Source: JASFQI01 sp050115555 (GTDB lineage Bacteria > Desulfobacterota > DSM-4660 > Desulfatiglandales > HGW-15). From it: DNA of 5,872 nt. The notes beneath the pieces are model-generated. The model did no database searches, had not been told where the DNA came from, and worked only from the letters and a program-made list of their open reading frames with translations. Position numbers and translations under genes: made by a program. The DNA is taken from contig JASFQI010000321.1 of the NCBI GenBank assembly GCA_050115555.1, forward strand, positions 1 through 5,872, read 5' to 3'. Shown in pieces: positions 5,824 through 5,872 of this stretch (the stretch's first letter is position 1; every line of letters begins with the position of its first letter).

Positions 5824-5872
5824 ATGCTCACAGCGCTTCTGGCTATCGGCGGGCTCGGCCTCGTGGCGGGCG
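5824..5872 (+). CDS. rnfB: Start of rnfB, ferredoxin-side iron-sulfur subunit (3' end beyond the window)
   Basis: Only 16 codons are visible: MLTALLAIGGLGLVAG, a hydrophobic, glycine-rich start that fits the single N-terminal membrane anchor of RnfB. GGAG (5813-5816) lies seven bases before the ATG. The call rests mainly on position: rnfB follows rnfA in the CDGEAB order. In the family the rest of the protein carries several [4Fe-4S] clusters and receives electrons from, or gives them to, ferredoxin. None of that can be seen here. The 82-bp gap before it has a small GTCGCGAC palindrome (5776-5783) and no terminator-like T-run. Confidence 0.8.
   Translation, partial: MLTALLAIGGLGLVAG

Noticed and set aside
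1554..5872. Reading the operon as nqr (Na+-translocating NADH:quinone reductase)
   Set aside because: The first gene has RnfC-type double [4Fe-4S] motifs rather than an NqrA sequence, the order CDGEAB is that of rnf, and the last gene starts like RnfB, not NqrF.

Overview
The window holds most of an rnf operon (rnfC-D-G-E-A and the first codons of rnfB, all on the + strand). It is preceded by the 3' part of a gene for a NuoF/HydB-type NADH-binding flavoprotein. The DNA is GC-rich. The gene order CDGEAB and a soluble HydB/HndC-like NADH module fit an anaerobe. My best guess is a sulfate-reducing or syntrophic member of the Desulfobacterota (former Deltaproteobacteria), because that order is known there and in clostridia. 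This is inference from content and style, not from a database match.

Layout. 1-1034: C-terminal 343 residues of a NuoF/HydB/HndC-family subunit with an added two-cluster ferredoxin tail. 1035-1553: a 519-bp gap without a credible gene. It contains a 14-bp perfect palindrome, a sigma70-like promoter with a perfect TTGACA, and a run of inverted repeats that could fold into a long structured leader ending at the rnfC start. 1554-2903 rnfC; 2900-3874 rnfD; 3867-4454 rnfG; 4459-5061 rnfE; then a 101-bp gap with a nested inverted repeat and a tandem 9-mer; 5163-5741 rnfA; an 82-bp gap; 5824 to the window end, the start of rnfB. The first four rnf genes overlap or nearly touch, so they are surely co-transcribed.

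How the parts work together. Rnf is a membrane complex that couples electron transfer between ferredoxin and NAD(H), or another carrier, to Na+ or H+ translocation. RnfB is the ferredoxin-side iron-sulfur subunit. RnfA and RnfE are paired membrane subunits that share a [2Fe-2S] cluster. RnfD and RnfG carry flavins, and RnfC is the NAD(H)-side FMN and iron-sulfur subunit.

The most interesting point is that RnfA and RnfE look entirely standard, while the flavin subunits depart from the family at their cofactor sites. RnfC keeps both [4Fe-4S] motifs but lacks the recognisable glycine-rich FMN/NADH motif and the NGAECEP-type motif. RnfD lacks the SGAT/SATPL flavinylation threonine. RnfG has Ser where the flavin-bearing Thr is usual. 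Together these suggest a variant Rnf-type complex whose electron partner or flavin content differs from the textbook enzyme. The neighbouring NADH-binding flavoprotein is one possible, unproven, partner. The family motifs were compared from memory, so alignments are needed to confirm this.
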